This document shows, piece after piece, positions 54,101 to 60,970 of a stretch of 64,000 bases of DNA; position 1 is the stretch's first letter, and the number at the start of each line of letters is the position of its first letter. The notes under the pieces were generated by a model. That model did no database searches. It saw only the letters and a program-made list of their open reading frames with translations, and was not told where the DNA came from. The position numbers and the translations under genes are program-made. Origin of the DNA: Lineus longissimus (lineage: Eukaryota > Nemertea > Pilidiophora > Heteronemertea > Lineidae); contig NC_088318.1 of assembly GCF_910592395.1 (NCBI RefSeq), positions 17,234,349 through 17,298,348 of the forward strand, given 5' to 3'.

Positions 54101-55990
54101 CAATGCCCAAGTCGATATGTCACATCCCCACAACACACAAACGTCACAGAGACATGAAAGGTGCTATACATGACATTAGTCAGACTTCTCAAACCCAAAT
54201 GAAAGGTTTTTATTGTGTACATAGACATGGACCATGTTGACTTAAAAAAATAGTCCACTCATATACATGAACAACTGTACATATATTATAGGCCTCAATC
54301 TATATTTAGACAAGTCATAAAGCCCACACACATATATCATGAATATTATTGAGTAAGATCAATCTACTCAAAATTATTTGGCGAAATATTTTGTTTGAGA
54401 AATCATAAACAGTACAGTGAATTGAATGGAGTACTCGGAAAAAAAACAAATGTGAAACTGGTGCGCAATTGCAGGCGAAAAATCCCGGAATCTGACGAAC
54501 TAACAGCATCATTTACCCAAAATAACAAATTCATGAAATTGGTTCAATTGGATAACGAGGGCCTAGTTGTCTTTCAGTGCGCTATTACATGCCGGTCATT
54601 ATTGTCTGCCATATTGTTCCAAGGGGATCATGTTTGGCAGCTTTTGTTGACAAGGCAGATTAGGGTATATTGGGCAAGATTTTTTTATGATGTTCTTGAC
54701 AGTCCTTTATAATACATTGGATGACTGAATTGTTCATGTACGTTCAACTTCTACAAACAGGAAGGTCTAGAATATTACTTTAAATGTAGACCTATAGTGA
54801 GGCTTTAGACCGACAATTCACAGTTTTCCGATTTTAGAAACACTTTCACTCTTGTCCAAGTGATAGAAACAGCAATGAACTAATCATATCATCTAAGTTG
54901 GGTTTTTTAGCTGAAATACTTACTGTTCGGTGAATCCTTCTAGTTCATCCCATTGTTCATCAAGGCTGAGCTCAAGATCCAAATATGTGCCATAATCCCC
55001 TTGAGAGCCAGTATACCTGTAGAGTTGGAGAGCGCAGTCCTCAAGCTGGAAACAAGCAAAAATCATAAGTTCCGAATTACAGGATCCATCTTCTCAGTCT
55101 CATGGCCATGGGGTTCAAGGGATTAGTGTTTCGGCTGAAGAGCTTTAAATAACGGGGCGAGGGACCCTGCCTTTTCCCAACATTCTGTTATTTCCCTGCA
55201 CCTCCCTTTTTTGACAAGAGGTGCCACTTTCTGCCCTTTCAGATTTTCAGCTGAGGGATTGTAATTGTGTGTCAGATTTGAAGCATCCTGAGCTTCAGGT
55301 TTTTGATACTCCTGCGTCCCATATAGCGAGAGCTGGAGCATATGGAAAACCACTGGGTGCCGAGGATGGATTTGAAGGGGGCTGTTACTGAGCAGAGACA
55401 ATGGGCAGGGGCCAGCTGGCCAGATGAATGTTCACAAAGTGATTGGTTTTTGCAACAGGTGTATCTCAAAACATAGAACATCGTACTTTTGTATAAAGAC
55501 TTGCCCATTTACTTAGTGCCATAGTGGAACCATTGATGATAATGTCCCATCCGGCATAGGCCCCCCTAAAGCTAGGCATAAACCGACACCTTTGACCGAA
55601 TTAAAAAATATGTACACAAATCCCCAGTCTCATTTCAATCAGAAGTGAAACTATTAAAAAAACTTGTAAAACCACAAAACCAAATATTTTCAATAAGCCC
55701 ACCTACCTGTTGACGTTGTCAGTGTTGACATTCCCTGCCTGTGTACAAAATGTACACTGTACAATGCCCCATACATTTTACACAGGTGACTTTTTCGAGA
55801 TCAAAACAAAACAAAAATTACTCACTTTATGCGGTGCCTTTAATAATCTATGTACTCCACCAATCTGATTTATAAGAGGAACATTTCGGAGGAATGTATA
55901 CGTCGGAGGACGGGTTGGTTCGGGGAAGTTAGTGCTAGAAAACGGATCAGTATCGTCCAAGTATTGAACCCGTGCTTGCAGGGTCGCCAT
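15092..55990 (-). CDS. FHOD: FHOD-family formin (FHOD1/FHOD3 orthologue), complete coding region
   Basis: Twenty-six coding exons join without a frame break into about 1640 residues. Order along the minus strand: N-terminal GTPase-binding/FH3 region (residues about 1-340), serine- and acid-rich linker (340-1020) with a polybasic RRRRRQRQR stretch, FH1 proline runs (about 1020-1090), FH2 (about 1095-1480), and a C-terminal basic DAD (about 1590-1635). Near-identity to vertebrate FHOD1/FHOD3 occurs at [65 protein letters not shown] and [16 protein letters not shown] formins bind actin filament barbed ends as FH2 dimers, use FH1 to recruit profilin-actin, and act in stress fibres and sarcomeres; autoinhibition is through DAD contacting the N-terminal region. 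The length is close to long FHOD3 isoforms. Introns reach 6 kb. Confidence 0.96.
15417..15599 (-). CDS. FHOD: FHOD exon 25 (DAD, first part)
   Basis: Encodes [20 protein letters not shown], then [14 protein letters not shown] and [16 protein letters not shown]. This matches FHOD DEIMDRIVKSAT...PRERKRSRANRKS, the autoregulatory domain. Donor TCTT/GTGAGT. Confidence 0.95.
15600..18530. other. FHOD intron 24
   Basis: AT-rich. I see no exon in it; short frames at 17503-17743 are open on both strands but have no splice-flanked coding signature. Confidence 0.6.
18531..18557 (-). CDS. FHOD: FHOD 27-nt micro-exon 24
   Basis: Flanked by TTTCTTCCAG and TTTTCAG/GTAACG. It reads PRSQVGFS in the frame required by the neighbours and preserves that frame whether included or skipped, so it is probably alternative. 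Confidence 0.6.
18641..18812. repeat. imperfect (TTGA)n tetranucleotide tract in FHOD intron 23
   Basis: Runs of GATTGATTGATT interrupted by short variants over about 170 bp. Confidence 0.85.
19243..19429 (-). CDS. FHOD: FHOD exon 23 (post-FH2)
   Basis: Encodes [20 protein letters not shown] then [15 protein letters not shown]. Two donors are possible, TCA/GTAGGT or GTAG/GTTAGT. I chose the second because only it keeps exons 24-26 in frame. Confidence 0.8.
19802..19994 (-). CDS. FHOD: FHOD exon 22 (end of FH2, coiled-coil)
   Basis: Encodes [20 protein letters not shown], then [20 protein letters not shown] and [11 protein letters not shown], the FH2 end and basic coiled-coil of FHOD. Donor GAT/GTAAGT. 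Confidence 0.96.
20077..20276. mobile_element. 200-bp foldback element with perfect 40-bp inverted ends
   Basis: The arms are 20077-20116 and 20237-20276, reading TAATATGTGACCCGTCACAG inward and continuing identically for 20 more bases. The TA at each outer end could be the target duplication of a Tc1/mariner-type MITE. It has no coding capacity. It lies in FHOD intron 21. Confidence 0.88.
20313..20416. mobile_element. hAT-like MITE, about 104 bp
   Basis: Imperfect inverted ends CATAGGCCCCTGAATGCT and CATAGTCCCCTGAATGCT face each other, with CTCTGAC(C) repeated on both sides (20306-20313 and 20417-20424). Ends starting CA and a 7-8 bp target duplication fit the hAT superfamily. Noncoding. 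Confidence 0.75.
20435..20509 (-). CDS. FHOD: FHOD exon 21 (FH2)
   Basis: A 75-nt exon encoding [20 protein letters not shown] then RVNNR, matching FHOD FLKDCAERIIILKIVHRRIINR. Donor AACAG/GTAAGA. Confidence 0.95.
20510..22762. other. FHOD intron 20
   Basis: Noncoding by inspection; no exon supported. Confidence 0.6.
22763..22878 (-). CDS. FHOD: FHOD exon 20 (FH2)
   Basis: Encodes [20 protein letters not shown] then [11 protein letters not shown], matching [19 protein letters not shown]. Donor ACAAA/GTAAGT carries two bases. Confidence 0.95.
23101..23262 (-). CDS. FHOD: FHOD exon 19 (FH2)
   Basis: Encodes [20 protein letters not shown] then [20 protein letters not shown], matching [24 protein letters not shown]. 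Phase 0-0. Confidence 0.97.
23438..23557 (-). CDS. FHOD: FHOD exon 18 (FH2)
   Basis: Encodes [14 protein letters not shown] and [22 protein letters not shown] is the conserved FH2 motif. Phase 0-0. Confidence 0.97.
23755..23937 (-). CDS. FHOD: FHOD exon 17 (FH2)
   Basis: Encodes [15 protein letters not shown], then [20 protein letters not shown] and LWAFKLDY, closely matching FHOD3 FH2. Phase 0-0. Confidence 0.97.
24260..24415 (-). CDS. FHOD: FHOD exon 16 (FH2)
   Basis: Contains [20 protein letters not shown] then [10 protein letters not shown]. The KRSNAINI block is an FH2 actin-binding signature. Phase 0-0, 52 codons. Confidence 0.97.
24815..24886 (-). CDS. FHOD: candidate 72-nt cassette exon in FHOD FH2
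   Basis: Open for 24 codons ([20 protein letters not shown] then IETA), phase 0-0, with a perfect GCG/GTAAGT donor. The acceptor TCGCGTAG is poor. It lies between exons 15 and 16, which join in frame without it. Inclusion would lengthen the lasso/linker side of FH2. It is absent from FHOD sequences I know, so it may be chance. Confidence 0.3.
24887..26622. other. FHOD intron 15, upstream part
   Basis: No exon supported apart from the cassette candidate at its end. A short GAT/ATC hairpin lies at about 26201-26225. Confidence 0.6.
26623..27695 (-). CDS. FHOD: FHOD exon 15 (linker end, FH1, start of FH2)
   Basis: A 1073-nt exon. It holds the FHOD-specific [18 protein letters not shown] motif, then FH1 with five or more proline runs ([40 protein letters not shown]), profilin-actin binding sequence. 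It continues into the FH2 entry [15 protein letters not shown] and [20 protein letters not shown]. Donor ACAAAG/GTAGGT. Confidence 0.96.
28386..28618. repeat. three-unit repeat rich in AGGTCA/TGACCT half-sites
   Basis: Units begin near 28386, 28460 and 28552, each with GGTCAAGGTGAA-like sequence followed by GGTGACCTTTGTGAAGGTC-like sequence. Periods are about 74 and 92 bp. It lies in FHOD intron 14 and contains several nuclear-receptor-type half-sites, probably by virtue of the repeat. Confidence 0.7.
29066..29440 (-). CDS. FHOD: FHOD exon 14 (linker, polybasic)
   Basis: Begins [20 protein letters not shown], then an acidic/proline-rich stretch ([10 protein letters not shown]) and a serine-rich end. 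Phase 1-1, 375 nt. The polybasic run could contact membrane or act in nuclear targeting; this is inference. Confidence 0.88.
29441..30929. other. FHOD intron 13
   Basis: Noncoding by inspection. A 130-codon minus-strand frame at 30310-30702 lacks homology and clear splice signals. Confidence 0.55.
30930..31025 (-). CDS. FHOD: FHOD exon 13 (linker)
   Basis: A 96-nt phase 1-1 exon encoding [20 protein letters not shown] then [11 protein letters not shown]. The acceptor TTTTATAG is weak and the donor is CTCG/GTAATC. Being a multiple of three and symmetric, it may be skipped in some transcripts. Confidence 0.65.
31597..31721 (-). CDS. FHOD: FHOD exon 12 (linker)
   Basis: Encodes [20 protein letters not shown] then [20 protein letters not shown]. 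Acceptor TTTTTCAG, donor GAAT/GTAAGT; phases agree with both neighbours. Confidence 0.82.
31722..33689. other. FHOD intron 11
   Basis: No exon supported. Contains a three-copy 23-bp tandem repeat. Confidence 0.6.
32974..33042. repeat. three tandem copies of a 23-bp unit
   Basis: GCTCCAGATGGGCACTTTCT plus AAT is repeated three times with one substitution in the first copy. Confidence 0.93.
33690..34265 (-). CDS. FHOD: FHOD exon 11 (linker, acidic)
   Basis: A 576-nt open exon encoding an acidic, Asp/Asn/Thr-rich, probably disordered linker ([17 protein letters not shown] at its start, KQGEPVEE at its end). Acceptor TCTTTCAG, donor GAGGA/GTAAGT. There is no recognisable domain; inclusion rests on phase, open frame and splice sites. 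Confidence 0.85.
35052..35284 (-). CDS. FHOD: FHOD exon 10 (start of linker)
   Basis: Encodes [17 protein letters not shown] then a basic Ser/Thr-rich stretch with [16 protein letters not shown], corresponding to FHOD ALKLEDGD...EEGKRSRRS. Likely a phosphorylation-rich linker. Confidence 0.93.
35528..35671 (-). CDS. FHOD: FHOD exon 9
   Basis: Encodes [20 protein letters not shown] then [20 protein letters not shown], near-identical to [13 protein letters not shown]...LEEQGME. It ends the FH3 region at LLDQLHIYE. Donor GAG/GTAAGG, phase 0. Confidence 0.96.
38867..38960 (+). repeat. SINE fragment: tRNA-like A box joined to 5S rRNA-like sequence
   Basis: TGGCCCAGTGG (38882-38892) fits the tRNA A box. 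From 38914 the sequence GGAAGTTAAGCAACG and then TTTGGATCGGTGACC follows the middle of 5S rRNA without gaps, about 33 of 47 positions by eye. That part holds the 5S internal control region. A GAGGGAATTCC leader at 38867 resembles that of the tRNA-like element at 5917. Confidence 0.7.
39104..39172 (-). pseudogene. decayed tandem copy of FHOD exon 8
   Basis: On the minus strand it reads [18 protein letters not shown], against [19 protein letters not shown] in exon 8. At nucleotide level about three quarters of positions match by eye, with a deletion of roughly 10 bases after the GACCTGC block that breaks the frame and leads to TAA. The AG acceptor is gone. It looks like a former alternative exon or a failed exon duplication. 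Confidence 0.8.
39238..39332 (-). CDS. FHOD: FHOD exon 8
   Basis: Encodes [20 protein letters not shown] then [12 protein letters not shown], matching FHOD PWSNLMSIL...DLELLVYAVTLINK. A decayed copy of this exon lies about 65 bp downstream in the intron. Confidence 0.95.
39684..39795 (-). CDS. FHOD: FHOD exon 7
   Basis: Encodes [20 protein letters not shown] then [17 protein letters not shown], matching [22 protein letters not shown]. The donor AAAG/GTGTGT is less typical, but phase and homology support it. Confidence 0.95.
39796..42723. other. FHOD intron 6
   Basis: AT-rich, noncoding. Holds a foldback element and the duplicated splice-site segment. Confidence 0.6.
42179..42399. mobile_element. 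221-bp imperfect foldback element
   Basis: The arm CCTGGAGAATCAGTTCCCCA (with GAGAATC and GGCAGGTCTTCCA further in) is answered by its near reverse complement at 42353-42399. Similar GTGAGGAGGG and GTGAGGAAGGG sequences flank it, a possible eroded target duplication. Confidence 0.6.
42535..42730. repeat. identical 93-bp direct duplication spanning the exon 6 donor
   Basis: Copies 42535-42627 and 42638-42730 are identical as read and separated by 10 bp. Each includes the last seven exon bases and the GTGCGT donor on the minus strand. The offset is 103 bp. Confidence 0.93.
42724..42818 (-). CDS. FHOD: FHOD exon 6
   Basis: Encodes [20 protein letters not shown] then [12 protein letters not shown], matching FHOD ALGQLMLFVDGM...TIQWLYTL. 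Its donor TTCCAAG/GTGCGT is copied 103 bp downstream by an intronic duplication. Confidence 0.95.
43047..45333. repeat. tandem array of an approximately 0.9-kb unit, two copies plus a partial third
   Basis: Units begin near 43047, 43911 and 44847; the internal ACTATAC landmark shows spacings of 874 and 938 bp. Copies 1 and 2 are nearly identical over long stretches; copy 3 is more diverged and stops early. Each carries a related open frame of roughly 85-134 codons, an ATTTGCAT octamer (43885, 44825) and a TATATAATGG stretch. No known transposon ends seen. Confidence 0.88.
45334..48154. other. FHOD intron 5, upstream remainder
   Basis: No exon, RNA gene or recognisable repeat supported. Confidence 0.55.
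48155..48260 (-). CDS. FHOD: FHOD exon 5
   Basis: Encodes [20 protein letters not shown] followed by [15 protein letters not shown], an armadillo-like repeat of the FH3 region. Acceptor CTACTTCAG, donor AGAG/GTGAGT. Confidence 0.96.
49050..49181. repeat. six tandem copies of a 22-bp unit in FHOD intron 4
   Basis: The unit GGCCCTGAGAAGGACCTGTT plus TT is repeated with few changes. Because 22 is not a multiple of three, all frames read a repeating peptide, which is not coding evidence. Confidence 0.93.
49416..49483 (-). CDS. FHOD: FHOD exon 4
   Basis: Encodes [20 protein letters not shown] then IFQ, matching the [13 protein letters not shown] block of FHOD. Donor CAG/GTTAGT, phase 0. Confidence 0.95.
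49484..52642. other. FHOD intron 3
   Basis: AT-rich, no supported feature. Confidence 0.6.
52643..52701 (-). CDS. FHOD: FHOD exon 3
   Basis: A 59-nt exon encoding [19 protein letters not shown]. The [10 protein letters not shown] core is identical in vertebrate FHOD proteins. Strong polypyrimidine acceptor, donor ATTG/GTAAGT. Confidence 0.95.
52702..54923. other. FHOD intron 2
   Basis: AT-rich, no supported feature; a 105-codon plus-strand frame at 54395-54712 has no recognisable domain. Confidence 0.55.
54924..55045 (-). CDS. FHOD: FHOD exon 2
   Basis: Encodes [13 protein letters not shown], then [18 protein letters not shown], matching the FHOD N-terminal segment LEDCALQ...YLDTELSLEEQ. 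Acceptor TTTCCAG; donor GAACA/GTAAGT, two bases carried. Confidence 0.94.
55826..55990 (-). CDS. FHOD: FHOD exon 1 (start codon)
   Basis: Encodes [17 protein letters not shown], then NFPEPTRPP, then VHRLLKAP. This matches the FHOD N terminus (VQYLEDTDPF...NFPEP), part of its GTPase-binding fold. Donor CATAAA/GTGAGT, phase 0. Confidence 0.95.
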
Positions 55991-56018
55991 GTTGTTTAGT
56001 TGTTGTGGGTTTTAATAC
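55991..56018 (-). other. FHOD 5'UTR segment with candidate splice acceptor
   Basis: On the minus strand CTGCTCCCCAG precedes 28 noncoding bases before the ATG. An in-frame TAA lies in those 28 bases, which fixes the ATG at 55990 as the start. If the acceptor is used, at least one noncoding first exon lies further upstream. Confidence 0.45.
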
Positions 56019-56184
56019 CTGGGGAGCAGGGATTAACTGTTGGCTCATCCGGGTAATCTAATAATGTATGCTCCCTAATCAGATCGATTATTGGGTCGAC
56101 TCGTGCCCTAATTGGCCATTTCGGTTCCTTTGTCATTAATTGTTATTGAATGTTTGATTCTCTTTGAGCCAATCAAATGTCGAT

Positions 56185-56195
56185 GGTATATTTAG
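56185..56195 (-). promoter_or_regulatory. TATA/MEF2-like element upstream of FHOD
   Basis: The minus strand reads CTAAATATACC, one base off the MEF2 consensus and also TATA-like, about 200 bp upstream of the FHOD start codon. A CCAAT box on the plus strand lies next to it near 56169. Placement is suggestive only. Confidence 0.25.
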
Positions 56196-56433
56196 CCCCC
56201 CCCCCTCAGGCAGCTTGGATTGGGTAGGCCTGCTAAATCAGATGATCTGATAATCATCAATCTGATAATTTGCGACACCTGGGCCAACCAATTCAGATTT
56301 GCACCTGGTCTCGTCATGAGACACAGGGGTAGGACTTTGCTCTGGAGGACTCAATTTACCTTACAGTTACACAATCAAAGTCGAGACTTCACTACCTCAC
56401 ATTCCATTTGACGCCGTCTGTCAGCTAATCTAA

Positions 56434-56451
56434 CCCCCCCCCCCCCCCCCC
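56434..56451. repeat. C18 homopolymer
   Basis: Eighteen consecutive C on the plus strand, with a second run of ten C at 56196-56205, both between FHOD and the upstream gene. Confidence 0.9.
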
Positions 56452-56740
56452 GCCGTCCCATACCCCTGCCCCTGGAATAAAGGGCCTACCCTTCTGTTCA
56501 ATCAAGGGATTTATAATTTAAAGAGATACACGACTGTACACCAGGACAAATTGGTATCGTAACGTAGCGCCATCTGCATGAGGCGATTGAACTGAGCATT
56601 CAAATGAGCAACATAAGAGAAACATGTATGGAGAAGGACATCACGTCAACCAATTGCTTCCGCGACAGGACGGTGTCAAACTGGCGATTTCATTCGTATA
56701 TCTAATTTTCTCACTATCACTCGTCTTTCTCCCAAGCCCC

Positions 56741-59578
56741 TTACGTTGACACCCCAGGCCAGATAAGGTCACTCGTAACAACAACTTCAAGTCTCTGAAA
56801 AGTAATTTCATTATTGGAATCCGCCTTATTCATACGCACCTTTTTGACATCAACTCCATGGCTCTCCAACAGCTCATCCATGGTCTTATACCCTCTGAAC
56901 TTCTTGTCCGACGTCAGATTGATGGGCTTGGGCTTCTTGCAAATGTCAAGCAGATCAACAATGGTGACTTTCGCGCCACCTTTCCTGACTATCAACATCT
57001 GAAGCTCCTTTGGGAGAACTTTCGGCTTCGCAATGTCAGCGTCTTCGTCATCTTCCATGTCTTCGTCAGTCGCTAACAGATCGTCGATGTCCATACAGTG
57101 GCTGATGAAGTGGTCTTGCTTCTGCTTACTTCCCCGTCTCTCCCCCGAAGGACCTTCTTGTGCGACGTCGGGGAGAGTGACTCGCTTTGCATCCGGGCCA
57201 ATGTCAAGTGGGGATTGCTGGCCATCACTGCGCGACAACTTGCGCTGCTCCTCCCTGGAGCTTTGTCTGCTGGGAGGCCTGGGAGGTTTACCATGGGGTG
57301 GTCTATTCGGCGACTCGTCTCGTGAGAAGAAACTCGATTCCTCTGCGTCATTCTCCCACCCTCCCCGGGAATACTGTCTCTTTGAAGTCTTGTCCCGCTG
57401 CAGACGGGCATTGGGTGATTGATCTCGTGAAAATGCATCGGAAGAACTACCATCGTCAACAAATCGTTGGGGCTCTTGCCACCCGTGCTCTTGAGCACAT
57501 TGTCTTATTTGATCTCTGTGTGTCCTCCTCTGATTTGGGGACATTTCCCTTTCGAAAGGTCGAGGAGACTCGTAATTGTTCTCAGTTTTGGCCATGTTCA
57601 ATACAGACTTCCTGAAATCTTTATTCGGCAGACGATCGTCCCTGTCCTCAAGTTCATCTGCAGTGAAGACTGAATCACCAGAATCTCCACGTGATGCCTT
57701 CATCCGCCGTCTCCGGGAGGCCAGAGATGTGGGCGAGGAGTCTCGGGAACGTCCCGAGTGATGTCGAATAGTCTCCTCTTCACTAAGGACTCTTTGAAGG
57801 TTACGTGAAGTCGGACGTCCATGGTGAGACCCGTCTTCATGTTTTGCGGCTTCATTTGGTTTGGGGAAGTGAGGTGGTTCGTTTCGGAAACCAGGTGACC
57901 TCGGTGAATGTCCCGGGTGGGAAGACCCAGGCGAGTAGGGCGTTGGACTCGTTGCAAAATCAGACTCATCTCCGGTGAGTTGTGAGCGCCATTTGCTGAC
58001 CTTATCAATACTGTCCTTGAGTGTCAACAGATCGGGCGTCAGAGGCTGTTGGTGTAAAGCAGCAAGAGCAGCCTGACGTTCAGCCTCTTCCTTCTCTTTT
58101 TCCCGCTTTAACCGCCGAGCCCGAGCAGAGTTCTCGGGGTACGAGTCAATGTCCGCTGGTAGGGTCAAGTCTCGGCGTTTCCTAGACCTGCTGCTTCGAG
58201 ACTGGTCCTCCTCGGGCTCGCCATCCTTTGGAATGTCATCGCCGTACACCTGTTCCCTCCAAGATCTGCCCCGCGTACTCTCAGAGGTACTCTCAGTTTG
58301 TCTCTGTGAACCTGAGTCTCGGTTTGTGGTTGACCCACTGTCCCGATATGATGACGAACTCCCTGTTTCCCGTGTTGTACCCCCTGTATCCCGTTTAGAG
58401 CCCCCAGTGTCACGTGATGATGATTCGCCTGCGGAAGTCCGTGTTGTTGGCGAAGAAGGGTATTTTGAACCGGCTGACGACGTACTATATGAAGGTGTCC
58501 TACCCGAAGAGTATTTAGGGCTGTTTGAATATTTATAGTATGTCCCACTCGGGGTGTAACTACTGGAACCATAGCGGTTGCGTGAATTACTAGAGGAATA
58601 GGACGACTCCCGCTCCTTTGGTTCGGTCTGAGTGGCCATGTTCACCAACATGGGTGGTGCAGCCTCTCCGACCAGAACCTGCCCATCGATCTCAATCCTC
58701 ACAGCCTTCTTCGGGTAAAAGTACCTTTTCGTCCGCGATATTGATTTTCTGTCGCTTGGCTTTCTGTTACGTCCACGTTCGTCTGCTGGCGATGGGGATG
58801 TCCCCCTGTTTATTAGCAGACGCTCCCCTTCGCCATTCATGCCTGCTTCGGGCGTTTCACCTTCGGATTCCGACTCCTCACTCGGTTCGGTTTGTTCGTA
58901 ATGTGTCGGGTGACGCTCGACAAAAACCTGAGATTCGCGTGACGATTGTCTGGAATAAGGTGCAGGGTCCCGTGTTTCTAAATTGTTAACTGTCCCGGAG
59001 CCGGAAGGTCGGCCGTATGCGTACGAGGTTGTCCGTGGTGTTTCCACTGATCGCGACCTGTCCAAAGCTTCCACGCTACTCCGTCTCCGGGACGCATTGC
59101 TTGTATAAGTAGAGCCGTAGGGGCTGCCGCTACTTCCCGTGCTGTAGTCATACCGCGAAGTCCGGCCGGTGTAGCCACTGGCAGGCGACGGGTCCCGCCC
59201 AGAATAAGACTTGTAGGATGAACCTCCGTACGAGGACACTGACGTCATTGAACCGCGATGAGTTCCCGCCCCATAATCGGACATGTACCCCGACGGCTTT
59301 GACCCGTAATCCGAACCATAACTTCTCGTAGAGTATCTATCCAAAGACGAATATCTATCACGGGATCCAGTATCCGCAGTGTACCCTCGATCCAGCGAGG
59401 TACCCCGCAGATTCGTTGATCCATACGACTTTCCAGCGTCGTAGCGACCCGAGGAGTAGGAGCCGGAGCTGTAGTTTGAGCCGCCTGTGCCGTATGAGCT
59501 CCCGCCCGTACCGTATGTTTTGTTGGACCCGTAGCTTGTTCCGTATGAGGTCCCGAACTCCTTGCCACCTCCGCCATA
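56741..59578 (-). CDS. large exon of an unrecognised Ser/Tyr/Gly-rich protein
   Basis: Follows a TTCTTTTCCAG acceptor and stays open for 945 codons to a stop at 56741. An internal AAAAAG/GTGCGT site at 56840 could instead end the exon after 913 codons. From the N terminus: an SYG-rich low-complexity region (SSYGTGGSNYSSGSYSSG), Ser/Arg-rich likely phosphorylated segments, a charged segment (ARARRLKREKEKEEAERQAA), more RS-type sequence, an acidic DEDMEDDEDAD patch, and a compact C-terminal segment LPKELQMLIVRKGGAKVTIV then LLDICKKPKPINL and GYKTMDELLESHGVDVKK. I do not recognise the family; the composition suits a cytoskeletal or scaffold protein. The exon is visibly richer in G and C than its flanks. 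Confidence 0.85.
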   Translation of the reverse strand, partial: YGGGGKEFGTSYGTSYGSNKTYGTGGSSYGTGGSNYSSGSYSSGRYDAGKSYGSTNLRGTSLDRGYTADTGSRDRYSSLDRYSTRSYGSDYGSKPSGYMSDYGAGTHRGSMTSVSSYGGSSYKSYSGRDPSPASGYTGRTSRYDYSTGSSGSPYGSTYTSNASRRRSSVEALDRSRSVETPRTTSYAYGRPSGSGTVNNLETRDPAPYSRQSSRESQVFVERHPTHYEQTEPSEESESEGETPEAGMNGEGERLLINRGTSPSPADERGRNRKPSDRKSISRTKRYFYPKKAVRIEIDGQVLVGEAAPPMLVNMATQTEPKERESSYSSSNSRNRYGSSSYTPSGTYYKYSNSPKYSSGRTPSYSTSSAGSKYPSSPTTRTSAGESSSRDTGGSKRDTGGTTRETGSSSSYRDSGSTTNRDSGSQRQTESTSESTRGRSWREQVYGDDIPKDGEPEEDQSRSSRSRKRRDLTLPADIDSYPENSARARRLKREKEKEEAERQAALAALHQQPLTPDLLTLKDSIDKVSKWRSQLTGDESDFATSPTPYSPGSSHPGHSPRSPGFRNEPPHFPKPNEAAKHEDGSHHGRPTSRNLQRVLSEEETIRHHSGRSRDSSPTSLASRRRRMKASRGDSGDSVFTADELEDRDDRLPNKDFRKSVLNMAKTENNYESPRPFEREMSPNQRRTHRDQIRQCAQEHGWQEPQRFVDDGSSSDAFSRDQSPNARLQRDKTSKRQYSRGGWENDAEESSFFSRDESPNRPPHGKPPRPPSRQSSREEQRKLSRSDGQQSPLDIGPDAKRVTLPDVAQEGPSGERRGSKQKQDHFISHCMDIDDLLATDEDMEDDEDADIAKPKVLPKELQMLIVRKGGAKVTIVDLLDICKKPKPINLTSDKKFRGYKTMDELLESHGVDVKKVRMNKADSNNEITFQRLEVVVTSDLIWPGVST

Positions 59579-59911
59579 CTGGAAAAGAAGAGAAAGCTTT
59601 AGAAGAATGGCCGGCAAGGGTTGGAACCACCATGAGGAATAAGAACATTTCTTGAATACGAGAATATATGCCTACAGTAACATTTGTTATAAGAACAAGT
59701 GACTAAGAGAGGTTTCTAGTTGACGATTCACTGGCCAGCAGGATAATAATTCATGGTATGAATATGCAGAAAGGATGTCCGAACTCGTTCTTCGCAAGGT
59801 CTTCGTATTAGCATTGTGTATGTCATGACTATATCATAGACGTAGACGTCGGTTCACGTGAACTTCTGACTAGTGTTGCCGAAAGAAATGAAGCGGACTC
59901 CGATTACTTAC

Positions 59912-59971
59912 AGTTGAACCACCGTATGTGGACCCCTTGGAACGGGACATGCTCCCGTATGAGCTGTCGCC
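59912..59971 (-). CDS. 60-nt upstream exon of the Ser/Tyr/Gly-rich protein
   Basis: Acceptor TTTTCCAG and donor AACT/GTAAGT frame 20 codons, GDSSYGSMSRSKGSTYGGST, in phase 0-0. Its composition continues directly into YGGGGKEF of the large exon. It could be alternatively included. Confidence 0.8.
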
Positions 59972-60831
59972 CTGGAAAATGGAACCAAAAATATGGTCAG
60001 AGGAGATGCCATAAATCACCTTATGGTCATGGTCGCGTTGTCGTAGATGGTTTGGTATGTCGAAACGTGTACGGTATGAATGCTGTGCTTTAGTTTATGA
60101 CATTTTGGCCTTAAGGACCTGAAGTTCTGATGTCAGCGTTTGAATCATTTAACCGTTTACAATGGATTTCACTGTGTATCAAGGTGAACCTTTGCATTGT
60201 CTTTTTTGTGCGTGACAAAGATTATTTCGGGTGATATTATCTGTTTGTGTTAGGTGTAACGGCGGGTGGTGTGTAAGATAAGTACATGCAAATGATAACT
60301 CGGTTGATAACGCAAGGCATGTTGTATGTAACCGGTAACATTGTAAAGAAGCGGAAAGGAAGTCTATGGTCTTCTCATACATAACACTGAAACAAAGGAA
60401 CGCATGGCGCTGAAATAACACTGATCCAGTGTCATCTAAACATGAACGCATGCGCTCAACATTTTCTGATGCAAACCTTTAAACTGTTTCTGATCATAGA
60501 GATAGAGGTCAAACCTTTCCATTTCTATGTCAACAAAGATCTTTTTGATTTCCATTAGATTTTTCTGATTTCACAAACGAACATATCAATCGGATTTTAA
60601 ATTCAACTTTGCAATAAATGCGGGAGTTATAACCCTTAAATAACTCCAGTGATTTTGCTGTACCTGGGATATCATGAGCGTTTACCCCTGCCTTCAGAAA
60701 ATCAAGAAATATGATCAGAAACAGTTCAACAACTATTTTGTTAAGTGGAGTCATCGTAAATGTCCCGGTTTACCGGTTGAAGCTGGCAACGATCTCTAGG
60801 AGACTGGTCGTGATGGTGATACGAAGCTTAC

Positions 60832-60970
60832 TTGTGCATCAAGAGCGAATGCTGTGAAAGAGACGAGCAACAGGACCGTTAGGACAATATTTGGTAGGTC
60901 TCGAACAGCTATGGACGACGGAGTACGAAGTATGTAAACGTATCTTGTTGTCCCAGATTCCTCGTGCTGC
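60832..60970 (-). CDS. possible further upstream exon with hydrophobic stretch
   Basis: Open between a weak TTTACGGCAG acceptor and a CAA/GTAAGC donor in the right phase to join the 60-nt exon. It encodes IVLTVLLLVSFTAFALDAQ, which looks like a signal peptide or membrane segment, but contains no in-frame ATG. It may be chance. Confidence 0.25.

Noticed and set aside
57033-58989. Long plus-strand frames opposite the Ser/Tyr/Gly-rich exon
   Set aside because: They mirror a long G/C-richer coding exon on the other strand and have no independent support.
55991-59578. One fused transcript joining the Ser/Tyr/Gly-rich exon to FHOD
   Set aside because: Splicing from 56840 into the acceptor at 56019 does not enter the FHOD frame, and a TAA precedes the FHOD ATG in frame.
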